This document shows positions 52,782 to 61,075 of a stretch of 64,000 bases of DNA, in pieces. The notes under the pieces are model-generated. The model was not told the DNA's origin, did not search any database, and saw only the letters and a program-made list of their open reading frames with translations. How positions within the stretch are numbered: position 1 is the first letter of the stretch; every line of letters starts with the position of its first letter. The position numbers were made by a program, and so were the translations under genes. The stretch comes from Eubacteriaceae bacterium (GTDB lineage Bacteria; Bacillota; Clostridia; Peptostreptococcales; Anaerovoracaceae), in NCBI GenBank assembly GCA_902362805.1, contig CABIXY010000003.1, positions 108,247 through 172,246 of the forward strand, read 5' to 3'.

Positions 52782-54251
52782 ATGGAATGGAAAAAACTAT
52801 TGACACAAACTCGGTTAATTAATGAAGAGAAGGATCCAAAAGCATTTGATGATTATTATATAAGCCCATTTGAAAGGGATTATGAGCGGATTGTTTCTAG
52901 TGCAGCATTTAGAAGGCTGCAGGATAAGACTCAGGTTTTTCCGTTGTCAAAGAGCGATTTTGTCAGAACCAGATTAACACATTCTATAGAAGTATCGACA
53001 ATCGCAAAACAGTTAGGAATAATGTGTTTCCAAAATACATCCTTATATCAGCATTTGCCAATTGACTGTAACGAGCAGAACAATGAAAAATTAAAGTCCC
53101 AAAGAGTTGGTGATATTGAAGCAATTTTATCTTGTGCTGGATTATTGCATGATCTTGGGAATCCACCATTTGGGCATGTTGGTGAAGAAATAATAAGGGA
53201 ATGGTTTAAGGGTAATCTTAAAGATATTTATCTTCTAAGGTGCAATGATGAAAAGCCTATTTCAGATTTGTTGAGTAAGAAGCAAATTACAGATTTAGAG
53301 AATTTTGAAGGTAATGCTCAGGCTTTGAGAATTTTATCGAAAGCGCGGCACCAATCTGAGATTAATTTGCCATTTTCGATTATTAGCGCGTTGATTAAAT
53401 ATCCCACAAGATGTGACGAAATAGGAGAAGCTCATATTAGACACAAAATGGGGTGCTATCAGGCTGAAGAAAGTACTTTTTTACAAATTGCCGAAAAAGT
53501 GGGCACTATGAACGCAGATGGGGAAGTGATCCGCAATCCTTTGGCATATTTAGTTGAGGCTGCAGATGATATCGCATATATGACTGCCGATTTGGAGGAT
53601 GCAGTAAAGTCGGGAATAGTCAGCGTTGATGAGTTGTTGCATTTTTTCGAAAATACATATGAATCATTGGGAGAAAAAAACAGGGAATCTCAACAACATA
53701 TGGATAGAACAAAAGAAATCATTGACAAATTGAAGTCTCTTAATGAAACAGAAAAAGATAAGGTCAAAGTAATGAGCCAATGGGGAACATACCTTAGAAA
53801 ATGGTTGATGTATGTTGTGTGCTGGAGATTTTCAAAAAGTTATGAGGATATTTTGCATGGAAAATTTAACTATGATTTATTCTATGATAATAATCACAGC
53901 TTAACAGAAAAATTATTAAAAAAGGCAATGAGTGAATTTGTTTTTGATTCGCGCGTTATTGTGGAGCCGGAAATATCTGCACAGATTATTCTTAATTTTT
54001 TGTTAGATAAGTTTGTTCCGGCGGTTGTCCGATTTGATAATTATGGAGTGATGACAATGCAAGACAAAAAAGTAATTACTCTCATTTCCTCTAATTACAT
54101 TAATGATTACTTTAAAGCAAAGGAAACGGATGCCATTACAGATGAGATAGAACTTTTGTATCGTAGAATATTAATTGCGACGGATTTTATAAGCGGAATG
54201 ACGGATGGATATGCAAAAACATTGTATAAAAAAATGTCGGGGCTAGAATGA
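52782..54251 (+). CDS. dgt: Deoxyguanosinetriphosphate triphosphohydrolase (dGTPase), HD family
   Basis: A 489-residue HD-domain dNTP triphosphohydrolase, which turns dGTP or other dNTPs into nucleoside plus triphosphate. Metal ligands are His67 (RTRLTHSIEVS), His123-Asp124 (LLHDLGNPPFGH) and a later Asp in EAADDIAYMTADLED. The N-terminal SPFERDYERIVSSAAFRRLQ is the family signature with the DNA/nucleotide-binding Arg residues. Start ATG 52782 behind GGGAGG. Such enzymes can starve phages of dNTPs, and this one sits directly next to CBASS in AT-rich DNA between 16-bp direct repeats. It may instead be housekeeping; the neighbours favour defence. Confidence 0.9.
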   Translation: MEWKKLLTQTRLINEEKDPKAFDDYYISPFERDYERIVSSAAFRRLQDKTQVFPLSKSDFVRTRLTHSIEVSTIAKQLGIMCFQNTSLYQHLPIDCNEQNNEKLKSQRVGDIEAILSCAGLLHDLGNPPFGHVGEEIIREWFKGNLKDIYLLRCNDEKPISDLLSKKQITDLENFEGNAQALRILSKARHQSEINLPFSIISALIKYPTRCDEIGEAHIRHKMGCYQAEESTFLQIAEKVGTMNADGEVIRNPLAYLVEAADDIAYMTADLEDAVKSGIVSVDELLHFFENTYESLGEKNRESQQHMDRTKEIIDKLKSLNETEKDKVKVMSQWGTYLRKWLMYVVCWRFSKSYEDILHGKFNYDLFYDNNHSLTEKLLKKAMSEFVFDSRVIVEPEISAQIILNFLLDKFVPAVVRFDNYGVMTMQDKKVITLISSNYINDYFKAKETDAITDEIELLYRRILIATDFISGMTDGYAKTLYKKMSGLE

Positions 54252-54586
54252 AAATATAATAATCTATGTATGAAACATGATTTTGTGGGAATCTGGTAAT
54301 ACCGTTAAAATGGCATGCCTCTTGTGCAACAGGAAACCGTATGAGAAAGTCAAACTCGAGGTTGATCTGGAAGGCTAATTAAAGAAAACAGGATATTGAG
54401 ATAAAACACTGAACTTAAAGCGATTAGCTGCTGATGCGAACAAAGTATTGGCAGCTATTTTAATAACTCCTTGCAACTGATTTGACGCAAGTGTAAAATA
54501 ATAAATAAAGTTACTATTATGTTTCGCTAATCTGCTTGATATGTAAATGGTGGGTAAGGTTAAAATGAGCAGGCCTTAATTTACAT
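54252..54586. other. Non-coding, decayed stretch
   Basis: No credible complete gene. It holds the right 16-bp direct repeat and a short frame, MACLLCNRKPYEKVKLEVD, that ends after about 25 codons and looks like the tail of a lost gene. Several AT-rich stretches follow without a recognisable promoter or terminator. Confidence 0.5.
54276..54291 (+). repeat. 16-bp direct repeat, right copy
   Basis: CATGATTTTGTGGGAA, identical to 52345-52360. It lies 24 bp after the dGTPase stop. Confidence 0.6.
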
Positions 54587-54799
54587 ATGTGTGCTGTGGA
54601 TGGTAGCGGAAAGGTCTATTTCAGAGTTAGGAGATCAAAATTTCGTCATGCACCAAATTGTCCATTCAGGGCGAGTAATGATGAGTTTGACGCTGACCAA
54701 CTTGCTGAGTTACTATCAGGATTCTGCGGCTTTCAATCGGTTTCATACGAATACAGCGGAGAAATCTTAAATTATATCTTGAACTATCGTCACCTTTAA
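54587..54799 (+). CDS. Small hypothetical protein or gene fragment
   Basis: A 70-residue frame from ATG 54587, with no good ribosome binding site. It contains VYFRVRRSKFRHAPNCPFRA, a basic stretch with Cys and His, then an acidic helix. I do not recognise it. Between decayed stretches it is more likely a piece of a larger gene. A further frame without start (about 54794-54953, ending ...EELPSENATGSKEKLRY) follows and may be the tail of another lost gene. Confidence 0.3.
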   Translation: MCAVDGSGKVYFRVRRSKFRHAPNCPFRASNDEFDADQLAELLSGFCGFQSVSYEYSGEILNYILNYRHL

Positions 54800-54956
54800 C
54801 ATAGTGAATTCCAAAGGCCAAAGAGACTAGATCAAGTCCAAGAATTGAATTAAATTTTTTAAAGCATAATTTTGCTTTTCTTGTTGAACATATTGATACA
54901 GAGGAGCTTCCTTCTGAAAATGCAACAGGATCAAAAGAAAAATTGAGGTACTGAAA

Positions 54957-56393
54957 ATGAATCTTACAAACATGACAATAAAAGAAATGTGTACGACGAC
55001 AGAAAGACAGCTGTTTGATCGTAAAAGTGCAAAAATTACTGCAACAGCTATCGCTGTTTCGATGATTGCTTTCGCAAATGCAGATGGAGGTTTATTAGCG
55101 GTAGGCATAGAGGATGATGGAGAAATCACAGGAATAGACGATTATACGAAAAATATTAATGAGATTCTCAGAGCAAGCTTCGACTTCTGTCAACCATCTA
55201 TAATGATTGAAACAGAGACAATAGACTGCATAGACAGTAGTGGAAGGGAAAACCATATTATATTGATCCGTGTTCCGCAGAGCGGAGAACTTCATGCAAA
55301 TCATCGGGATGAGGTTTTTCTGCGCATAGGTGATAGATCAAAGAAGCTTACTTTTGATGAGAGATTGCAGTTGATGTATGCCAAGGGTGCAAGATATTTT
55401 GAAAATGAGCCGGTGTATGGGAGCGGAATAGATGATATTGATATGGTAGCTGTCGCAGAGTACTGTGACAAAATCGGATATGCAAAGTCACCAGAAGAAT
55501 ATATCAAGCAAAATAAAAAATTTATCATTAATGTTGGTGGACGACAGGAAATGAGTGGAGCTGCAATTTTATTGTTTGGTAAAAATCCTCAGCTGTTTTT
55601 CGAACGTGCCAGAGTGCGCTTCATCCGATATGAAGGCATAGAAGCAAAAGTTGGTGCTGCTATGAATGTCGTCAAAGACGTAATTTTTGAAGGCCGTATT
55701 TTGGACTTGGTCGAAGCAGCGATTGAGTTTGTCAGGGGTCAGATAAAGGAGCATACTTATTTGGGGCCGGACGCTAAATTTGTGACAGAACCGGAATACC
55801 CTGAATTTGTATGGAAAGAGCTTATTGTCAATGCCATAGCGCATCGAGATTACAGTATTAAAGGCACGGATATTCAGATTAAGATGTTCGATGATCACTT
55901 TACTGTGGAAAGCCCTGGCATGCTTCCGGGAATTGTTCGCTTAAACAATATGAGAGAAATTCACTTTTCAAGAAACCCCAAAATTGCCGGATTACTGCAC
56001 GAATATGAATATGTACGTGAGTTTGGGGAAGGTGTTGATCGTATGTACTATGAAATGGAGCAGGCAGGATTGCCTGATCCGGAATACCGAATAGAGGCAT
56101 TCATGGTGTATGCAACAATTAGGAATAAAAAATTCCTGGAACAGCAGATTTCCAGTACCCCTCAAGATACCCCTCAAGATACCCCCCAAGATACCCCCCA
56201 AGATAAAATATGGGAATATTGTAGAGAACCTAAGAGTAAACATGAAATTATGGAGTTTTTTGGATATAAAGATGTGAAGAATTTTACTCGAAATTACCTA
56301 AAACCTCTTATTCAAGCCGGAAAGTTAGTGATGACCATACCGGACAAGCCGAAAAGTAAAAAGCAAAAGTATCTAGCAAAACATGAGGAATAA
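54957..56393 (+). CDS. AlbA_2/Schlafen-type ATP-binding regulator
   Basis: A 478-residue protein. An N-terminal AlbA_2 (Schlafen AAA-4 type) domain (about 8-125) has ...FANADGGLLAVGIEDDGEITG. A central GHKL-like ATP-binding part (about 280-380) has ELIVNAIAHRDYS and SPGMLPG. The C-terminal ~70 residues form a probable winged helix (WEYCREPKSKHEIMEFFGYK). A TPQD repeat linker joins them. Such proteins are common next to defence and toxin-antitoxin genes and are often called transcriptional regulators; their biochemistry is mostly unknown. Start ATG 54957, with a poor ribosome binding site (TTGAGG). Confidence 0.82.
   Translation: MNLTNMTIKEMCTTTERQLFDRKSAKITATAIAVSMIAFANADGGLLAVGIEDDGEITGIDDYTKNINEILRASFDFCQPSIMIETETIDCIDSSGRENHIILIRVPQSGELHANHRDEVFLRIGDRSKKLTFDERLQLMYAKGARYFENEPVYGSGIDDIDMVAVAEYCDKIGYAKSPEEYIKQNKKFIINVGGRQEMSGAAILLFGKNPQLFFERARVRFIRYEGIEAKVGAAMNVVKDVIFEGRILDLVEAAIEFVRGQIKEHTYLGPDAKFVTEPEYPEFVWKELIVNAIAHRDYSIKGTDIQIKMFDDHFTVESPGMLPGIVRLNNMREIHFSRNPKIAGLLHEYEYVREFGEGVDRMYYEMEQAGLPDPEYRIEAFMVYATIRNKKFLEQQISSTPQDTPQDTPQDTPQDKIWEYCREPKSKHEIMEFFGYKDVKNFTRNYLKPLIQAGKLVMTIPDKPKSKKQKYLAKHEE
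56157..56204 (+). repeat. Four 12-bp tandem repeats coding TPQD
   Basis: Four copies of ACCCC(T/C)CAAGAT encode (Thr-Pro-Gln-Asp)4 in the linker of the AlbA_2 protein. Changes in copy number would stay in frame and only alter linker length. Confidence 0.85.
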
Positions 56394-56433
56394 AGAGGAA
56401 TGTTTAGATACGGATAGAAAAGAGAGATGTTTG

Positions 56434-56690
56434 ATGGCGGACAGTCGGGAACTATGGGTAGAAGCTAAAAGGAAGTGCAGGCTTAATGCAGAAGAAGTGC
56501 AAATGGCAAAAGAGATGGGGTGAACCCAAAGAGCCTGATTAAAAATATACCAGCTAAAAATGAACAATGGAAAGCTCCTGTAAAAATATGGATTAGGGAT
56601 ATGTATGCAGAAAGATTTGGCAGAAGAAGTCCTGCGGTAAATAGCAAGAAAAAAGGTAGAAAACCCAGCGAGCAAGAACTTCTATTCTGA
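56434..56690 (+). pseudogene. Frameshifted small clostridial ORF (ADSRELW...NPKSLIKNIP family)
   Basis: The frame from ATG 56434 reads MADSRELWVEAKRKCRLN... to KEMG and a stop; one base later the next frame continues NPKSLIKNIPAKNEQWKAPV... to 56690. Joining them by adding one base gives MG(L)NPKSLIKNIP. I recall a family of small conserved Clostridia proteins of this form, of unknown function. A single-base loss has broken it. Confidence 0.6.
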
Positions 56691-56786
56691 TTGAATAAAA
56701 GCTTGCATGCTTCGAGCGAGGGATTAAATTTTTAAGTGCAGCAGGGTTTTGCTGATAATACATGTTACAAAGAAAGGAAACTTCAC

Positions 56787-57221
56787 ATGGGTCTGATAGA
56801 AATGGCCAGCGGTAACTCCGTCTGGCGTGGAATAGATTATTACGAGAACAAAAAGGTTGTCTCATGGGAACAGACGGGGACGAATACTTATGATGGAATT
56901 GTCTCTGGCAGTGGGGTCAATCGTTACACTGTACATATAGATAAAGCGCATCCGAGAAGGTCTGCTTGCAATTGCCCATTTGCTGAAGGACGCAGAGTCA
57001 TCTGCAAGCATATGATCGCTCTCTACTTCACCGCCGAACCGAAGGTCGCAAAAGACTTTTTAAAAGAAGTAGAGGAATGGGAGGCTGAGGAAGAAGAACG
57101 AGAACAGCAGCACTACGAAGATTTAAAGAAATATGTAAAGAGCCTTTCGAAAGCGGAGTTACAAGAACGATTATTGGCGGCAATGGTCGAACTTGAGGAA
57201 CGAGAAACCTATTATCGGTAA
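56787..57221 (+). CDS. SWIM zinc-finger protein
   Basis: A 144-residue protein. The SWIM motif C-x-C-xn-C-x-H is CNCPFAEGRRVICKH (about 61-75), a zinc site used for DNA or protein binding. A very acidic helix (EEWEAEEEERE) follows. I start it at ATG 56787 with AAAGGA upstream. The following gene begins 40 bp later, and the two may be one unit. The partner is unknown; SWIM domains are found in helicase-linked proteins and in stand-alone regulators. Confidence 0.8.
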   Translation: MGLIEMASGNSVWRGIDYYENKKVVSWEQTGTNTYDGIVSGSGVNRYTVHIDKAHPRRSACNCPFAEGRRVICKHMIALYFTAEPKVAKDFLKEVEEWEAEEEEREQQHYEDLKKYVKSLSKAELQERLLAAMVELEERETYYR

Positions 57222-57261
57222 CAAAGGCGTAAATTGGCCGTACTTATTTTGGAGGAACAAC

Positions 57262-57477
57262 ATGAATGAAATTAAACCGGGGCGTTATTACCATTTCAAA
57301 GGCAACGAATACGAAGTATTATATGTTGCAAAACACAGCGAGACATTGGAGCCGATGGTCGTTTATCGCGCTCTTTATGGAGAGGGCGGCATCTGGGTAC
57401 GCCCGGCTTCTATGTGGAACGAAACCGTGGTACGCGACGGCAAAACCTACAAGCGGTTTACCTATATCGGGGAGTAG
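57262..57477 (+). CDS. DUF1653 protein
   Basis: A 71-residue protein from ATG 57262 behind GGAGG. The segments KPGRYYHFKGNEYEVLYVA, HSETLEPMVVYRALYG and WVRPASMWNETV match the small SH3-like DUF1653 family. No function is known. An upstream in-frame start at 57193 overlaps the SWIM gene and is unlikely. Confidence 0.85.
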   Translation: MNEIKPGRYYHFKGNEYEVLYVAKHSETLEPMVVYRALYGEGGIWVRPASMWNETVVRDGKTYKRFTYIGE

Positions 57478-57556
57478 CTCTCAAAAAAGTGGCTGCAGCA
57501 CTGCACATAGCGGTCTTTGCAATCCTCGCATTATCCTCTATTCAATCAAAAAATAG

Positions 57557-57680
57557 AAAAAGCACCTAAAAATTTCCCGACTCAAAGGGAGTGTCGCCAC
57601 TGCCAATGGCTGTAACCGTTGAAACTTCGTTACGGCATTTGCCATTGCTGCAGCGGCGAGTATATATTTTAGGTGCTTTT
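57557..57680. other. 124-bp imperfect palindrome, possible structured RNA or bidirectional terminator
   Basis: Outer arms AAAAGCACCTAAAA (near 57558-57571) and TTTTAGGTGCTTTT (57667-57680) are perfect complements. Inside, CGCCACTGC, CAATGGC and TGTAAC near 57604-57639 can pair with GTTACGG, GCCATTG and GCAGCGGCG near 57633-57657, and CCC/GGG forms a small extra hairpin. It lies between convergent genes with T-rich flanks, so termination in both directions is the plain reading. Its size and branching are greater than that needs. Confidence 0.6.
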
Positions 57681-57770
57681 AACTATTTTTAGCAAAATGA
57701 CGGGTAAAACCCTTCTTTCAACAATACATTGCAGAGGTTTTTTCTTTAAATCTCATTGCGCAGCATCTCC

Positions 57771-59033
57771 TCACTGTGCAATCTTCTCCTCCTGTTTCGC
57801 TTTCTCCAGCTTGATTTCTTTGGCGAAGAACATGAGCACGATGTAGAAGACGGTAACGGCAATCATGGCCATCATCAGCATGCGGTGGTTTGTGCCAAAG
57901 AGCCCCGCAGCACCCAGGAAGATGACGCCGGCGACGTTGCCCATGAACATGAGCAGGCCTTCGGAGGTACCTTCTGATGTAGGATAGCAGGATTCTGCGG
58001 CGAAGGTCAGGGTCAGCGGTGCGCCGCCTACGATAAAGAAGCCGTAGATTGCTGCAGCGATGGCCAGGCCGCCAAAGCCTTTCATGGCGAGGAAAAGTGC
58101 AAAGCCGACGCAGCCGATGATGTTGACGACGATCATGTAAGGCAGTCGCTTATGCTGTTTATCCTTATCGGAAATCAGAGATATGATCAAGCTGCCGATG
58201 ATGCCGATGCCTAGGATGATAACCCCGATGATGCCAACCTGTGTTGCATCGACGCCTTCATTAGTCAAGTTGCGCAAGATCGGTTCGATCATGGTAAAGA
58301 AGGTGTTGAACACGCCAAATACACAGAAAAACATTAATAATGCCAAAATGAAATTTTTCTTTTTTAAAGCGAATTTGATGCCCTCTTTGAAATCTGAACG
58401 TCCAGCTAACTCTTCCGGACAAGGCGGTGTCGGCGGTTTTTCTTTTACGAAGATTAAGAATAAGATTGCAGAGACGACACCTACTGCGCCATAAGTCATC
58501 AGCATACTTTTGATAGTCATTCCCGATTCCAGCAGCACCGGTGTAAGCAGCAGTCCTACGCACATGCCAAAATAGCTGCAGAGAAGGCCGACGCTATTGG
58601 CCGTGGCGCGTTCTCTTTCTGGGAACCATTTACCGGCCACCAGACCGGGTGAGTTTAACAGGAATGGCTGTGCAATAGCGAAGCCGACGGTCATAACTAA
58701 GACCAGCGTATAACTATCGCCGAAAAGACCGCGCAGCAAAGCGCATATTCCGGTAAGAACGACTCCGAATCCTACTGCCTTTTTGAAGCCAAAGCGCTCA
58801 AAGGCGGCGAGAGATGGAATGGAAACGATAATCATGCCTGCCATAAAGATGATTGACAGAAGGCTGATCGCACTTTCTCCTTTTGTCGCGTCGGTAAATC
58901 CATAGTACTTCCACGCATCTGTGGTGATTGAGAAGAACGTAGTCCACATGAGTTGAATAACACCCGTACACAATCCGTAAATCCCAAGTACAACCCAGCG
59001 ATATCCGTAGACTTGATAATTTTGTTCCTTCAT
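57771..59033 (-). CDS. MFS transporter, FLVCR-like
   Basis: A 420-residue major facilitator with twelve helices and the central charged loop (about 200-225). The N-terminal YGYRWVVLGIYGLCTG and the segment ...AWKYYGF resemble the FLVCR/heme-transporter-like branch of MFS. The substrate is not known. It has a near-perfect own promoter and is divergent from a TetR gene, which probably represses it. The start is ATG at 59033 on the minus strand (MKEQNYQV). Confidence 0.85.
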   Translation of the reverse strand: MKEQNYQVYGYRWVVLGIYGLCTGVIQLMWTTFFSITTDAWKYYGFTDATKGESAISLLSIIFMAGMIIVSIPSLAAFERFGFKKAVGFGVVLTGICALLRGLFGDSYTLVLVMTVGFAIAQPFLLNSPGLVAGKWFPERERATANSVGLLCSYFGMCVGLLLTPVLLESGMTIKSMLMTYGAVGVVSAILFLIFVKEKPPTPPCPEELAGRSDFKEGIKFALKKKNFILALLMFFCVFGVFNTFFTMIEPILRNLTNEGVDATQVGIIGVIILGIGIIGSLIISLISDKDKQHKRLPYMIVVNIIGCVGFALFLAMKGFGGLAIAAAIYGFFIVGGAPLTLTFAAESCYPTSEGTSEGLLMFMGNVAGVIFLGAAGLFGTNHRMLMMAMIAVTVFYIVLMFFAKEIKLEKAKQEEKIAQ

Positions 59034-59185
59034 TGGTTATTCACCATCCTTTCCGACGGTGCCCTGGTCTGTCTTTACTTGTCAGCTGTTTCACTGATGA
59101 TACAAATCTTTTAGCACGTCATAAGAATTTTTGGCGCATAAGATTTCACAGTCTGCGCCCATTATTTGTTTAAATATTCAGTTTA

Positions 59186-59214
59186 ATTATACTTCGGTAT
59201 AAAATTAGTGTCAA
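59186..59214 (-). promoter_or_regulatory. Consensus promoter of the MFS gene with overlapping palindrome
   Basis: On the minus strand: TTGACA (59214-59209), exactly 17 bp, TATAAT (59191-59186), a full consensus. TTATAC-TTCG-GTATAA (59187-59202) overlaps the -10 and spacer, the right place for repression by the divergent TetR protein. Confidence 0.85.
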
Positions 59215-59229
59215 GTCTGAAAATTCTGT

Positions 59230-59258
59230 TTGCCTCTTTTTTTGTTCTAGTGTAGAAT
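59230..59258 (+). promoter_or_regulatory. Promoter of the divergent tetR gene
   Basis: TTGCCT (59230-59235), a 17-bp spacer and TAGAAT (59253-59258), 30 bp before the tetR start. Confidence 0.65.
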
Positions 59259-59288
59259 AAATGCAAGGAAAGAAAGGAGTAGTTCGCC

Positions 59289-59885
59289 ATGGTAAGACAT
59301 TCCCGCAGAGAATTAAACAAACGTAAATGCCGCGCTAGGATTTTAAAATCGTCGCGGAAATTATTCAGTGCAAAAGGGTATGAAAATACAACCATAGAAG
59401 ACGTGGCCGAACGATCCGAGATTTCCAAGGCCACCCTTTACAACTATTTTCCCAATAAAGAAAGTCTTTTGATCGGAATTGCTGAAGAGGAACTGGACCA
59501 GATTCGCCACTTCATCACCCACGAGTTGAATGACGTGAGCAGTGCGGCAGAAAAAATCCGCCGTGTTCTGGAAGTGTTCATTTTGGACTCCATCCAGTAC
59601 ATCAACCTTGCGCGAAAAATCACTTATTTAAATTCCTGCGAGACAAGCCCCCTGTATGCCACGCGCATGAATATGATGGCTATTTTTTTAGAATTGGTGT
59701 CGGAGGCACAAGATCGAGGGGACTTTCGCAGCGACTTAAACCCTGACGACATCGTAGACATCATCATGAGCGTCTACTTGATGGCGCAGTTTGAATGGCA
59801 TGATATCGACCACTATACGCCGGAATTTTGCCGTCAGAAACTCAATCGAATTTTAGACATCGTTTTATTTAATATAGTTTGCTGA
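59289..59885 (+). CDS. TetR/AcrR-family regulator
   Basis: A 198-residue TetR protein. Its HTH (about 15-62) has ...TIEDVAERSEISKATLYNYFPNKESL. The start ATG 59289 has AAAGGAG. Being divergent from the MFS gene with a palindrome over the MFS promoter, it most likely controls that exporter. The alkC-type gene follows 35 bp later and may be co-transcribed. Confidence 0.92.
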   Translation: MVRHSRRELNKRKCRARILKSSRKLFSAKGYENTTIEDVAERSEISKATLYNYFPNKESLLIGIAEEELDQIRHFITHELNDVSSAAEKIRRVLEVFILDSIQYINLARKITYLNSCETSPLYATRMNMMAIFLELVSEAQDRGDFRSDLNPDDIVDIIMSVYLMAQFEWHDIDHYTPEFCRQKLNRILDIVLFNIVC

Positions 59886-59920
59886 TTAGGACAGAATACA
59901 CGATACAGGAGAGACAGCAC

Positions 59921-61012
59921 ATGGCAGAATTACTAAAAGATATGTACAACCACGAATCACTTTATGACATTGCGAGGATCATTCAATCCGTTTATGATCC
60001 TTTTCAGATTGACGATTTTTTAAAGTCCACGATGGACGAGTCGTGGGAGGATTTAGAATTAAAAGCGAGAGTTCGAAAAATCAGTTCAAATCTAGGTAAA
60101 TATCTGCCGGCGGACTATGAGGATGCTCTGGCTATTCTCGATAAAGTGGTGGGTCGTTTCGATTCAGGTTTTTTCGGCATCTTGTTCCCAGACTTTGTTG
60201 AAGTCTATGGGCGGGACGAAAAAAACTGGCGGCTATCCATAGCGGCCTTGGAGCGATATACCCCTTACTCTTCCGCCGAATTTGCCGTACGGCCTTTTAT
60301 CATAGACCATGAGGAACGTATGATGGCACAGATGTATGCCTGGTCCAAACACGAAAATGAACACGTCAGAAGGCTGGCCAGTGAAGGCTGCCGCCCGCAG
60401 CTTCCATGGGGTCAGGCTTTGGCAAAATTTAAAAAAGATCCTGCCCCGATTCTGCCTATTTTAGAGCAGTTAAAAGCCGATCCATCCCCTTATGTGCGAA
60501 AGAGTGTCGCTAATAACTTGAACGACATTTCGAAAACCCATCCGCAATTGATAGAAAAACTGGCAAAGGATTGGTACGGTAAAAACGAGGATACGAATTG
60601 GATTGTAAAACACGGATGCAGGACTCTGTTGAAAAAAGGCAATCGAGAGGTACTAGCTATCTTCGGATATCAAAATACTGATTGTATTGAGGTCAATGAC
60701 TATATGGTAAATCCAAAATCCCTTTCTATCGGGGAAGAACTTTCTTTTTCATTTCATATTTTGTCCATGGAGGCGACAAAAGTGAGACTGGAATATGCGA
60801 TCGACTATGTAAAAGCCAATGGCAAAAGAAATAGAAAAATCTTTCAAATCTCTGAACTTTCTCTGAGCAAAAACGAGAAGAGGTTCTACAATAAAAAACA
60901 CTCCTTTGCTGATTTAACCACAAGAAAGCACTATCCAGGAATCCATACGATTACACTCATCGTCAATGGTGCCGAGCGATGCGCGGAAGATTTTCAGTTG
61001 ACGAGCATATAG
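59921..61012 (+). CDS. DNA alkylation repair protein, AlkC type
   Basis: A 363-residue HEAT-repeat DNA glycosylase of the AlkC/AlkD group, which removes cationic alkylated bases such as 3-methyladenine. It has several HEAT-like helix pairs (about 40-260), with the conserved HVRRLASEGCRPQLPWGQAL around 145-165. The C-terminal ~95 residues (from about 270) are beta-rich with the Ig-like look that separates AlkC from AlkD. I start it at ATG 59921 behind CAGGAGAG; TTG 59879 overlaps the tetR end and is less likely. Confidence 0.85.
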   Translation: MAELLKDMYNHESLYDIARIIQSVYDPFQIDDFLKSTMDESWEDLELKARVRKISSNLGKYLPADYEDALAILDKVVGRFDSGFFGILFPDFVEVYGRDEKNWRLSIAALERYTPYSSAEFAVRPFIIDHEERMMAQMYAWSKHENEHVRRLASEGCRPQLPWGQALAKFKKDPAPILPILEQLKADPSPYVRKSVANNLNDISKTHPQLIEKLAKDWYGKNEDTNWIVKHGCRTLLKKGNREVLAIFGYQNTDCIEVNDYMVNPKSLSIGEELSFSFHILSMEATKVRLEYAIDYVKANGKRNRKIFQISELSLSKNEKRFYNKKHSFADLTTRKHYPGIHTITLIVNGAERCAEDFQLTSI

Positions 61013-61075
61013 TTGTTGTGTTCTGTGCAAAATAAAAGTATCGTTCCATAATTTAATTTAAAGGAGTATACTATT

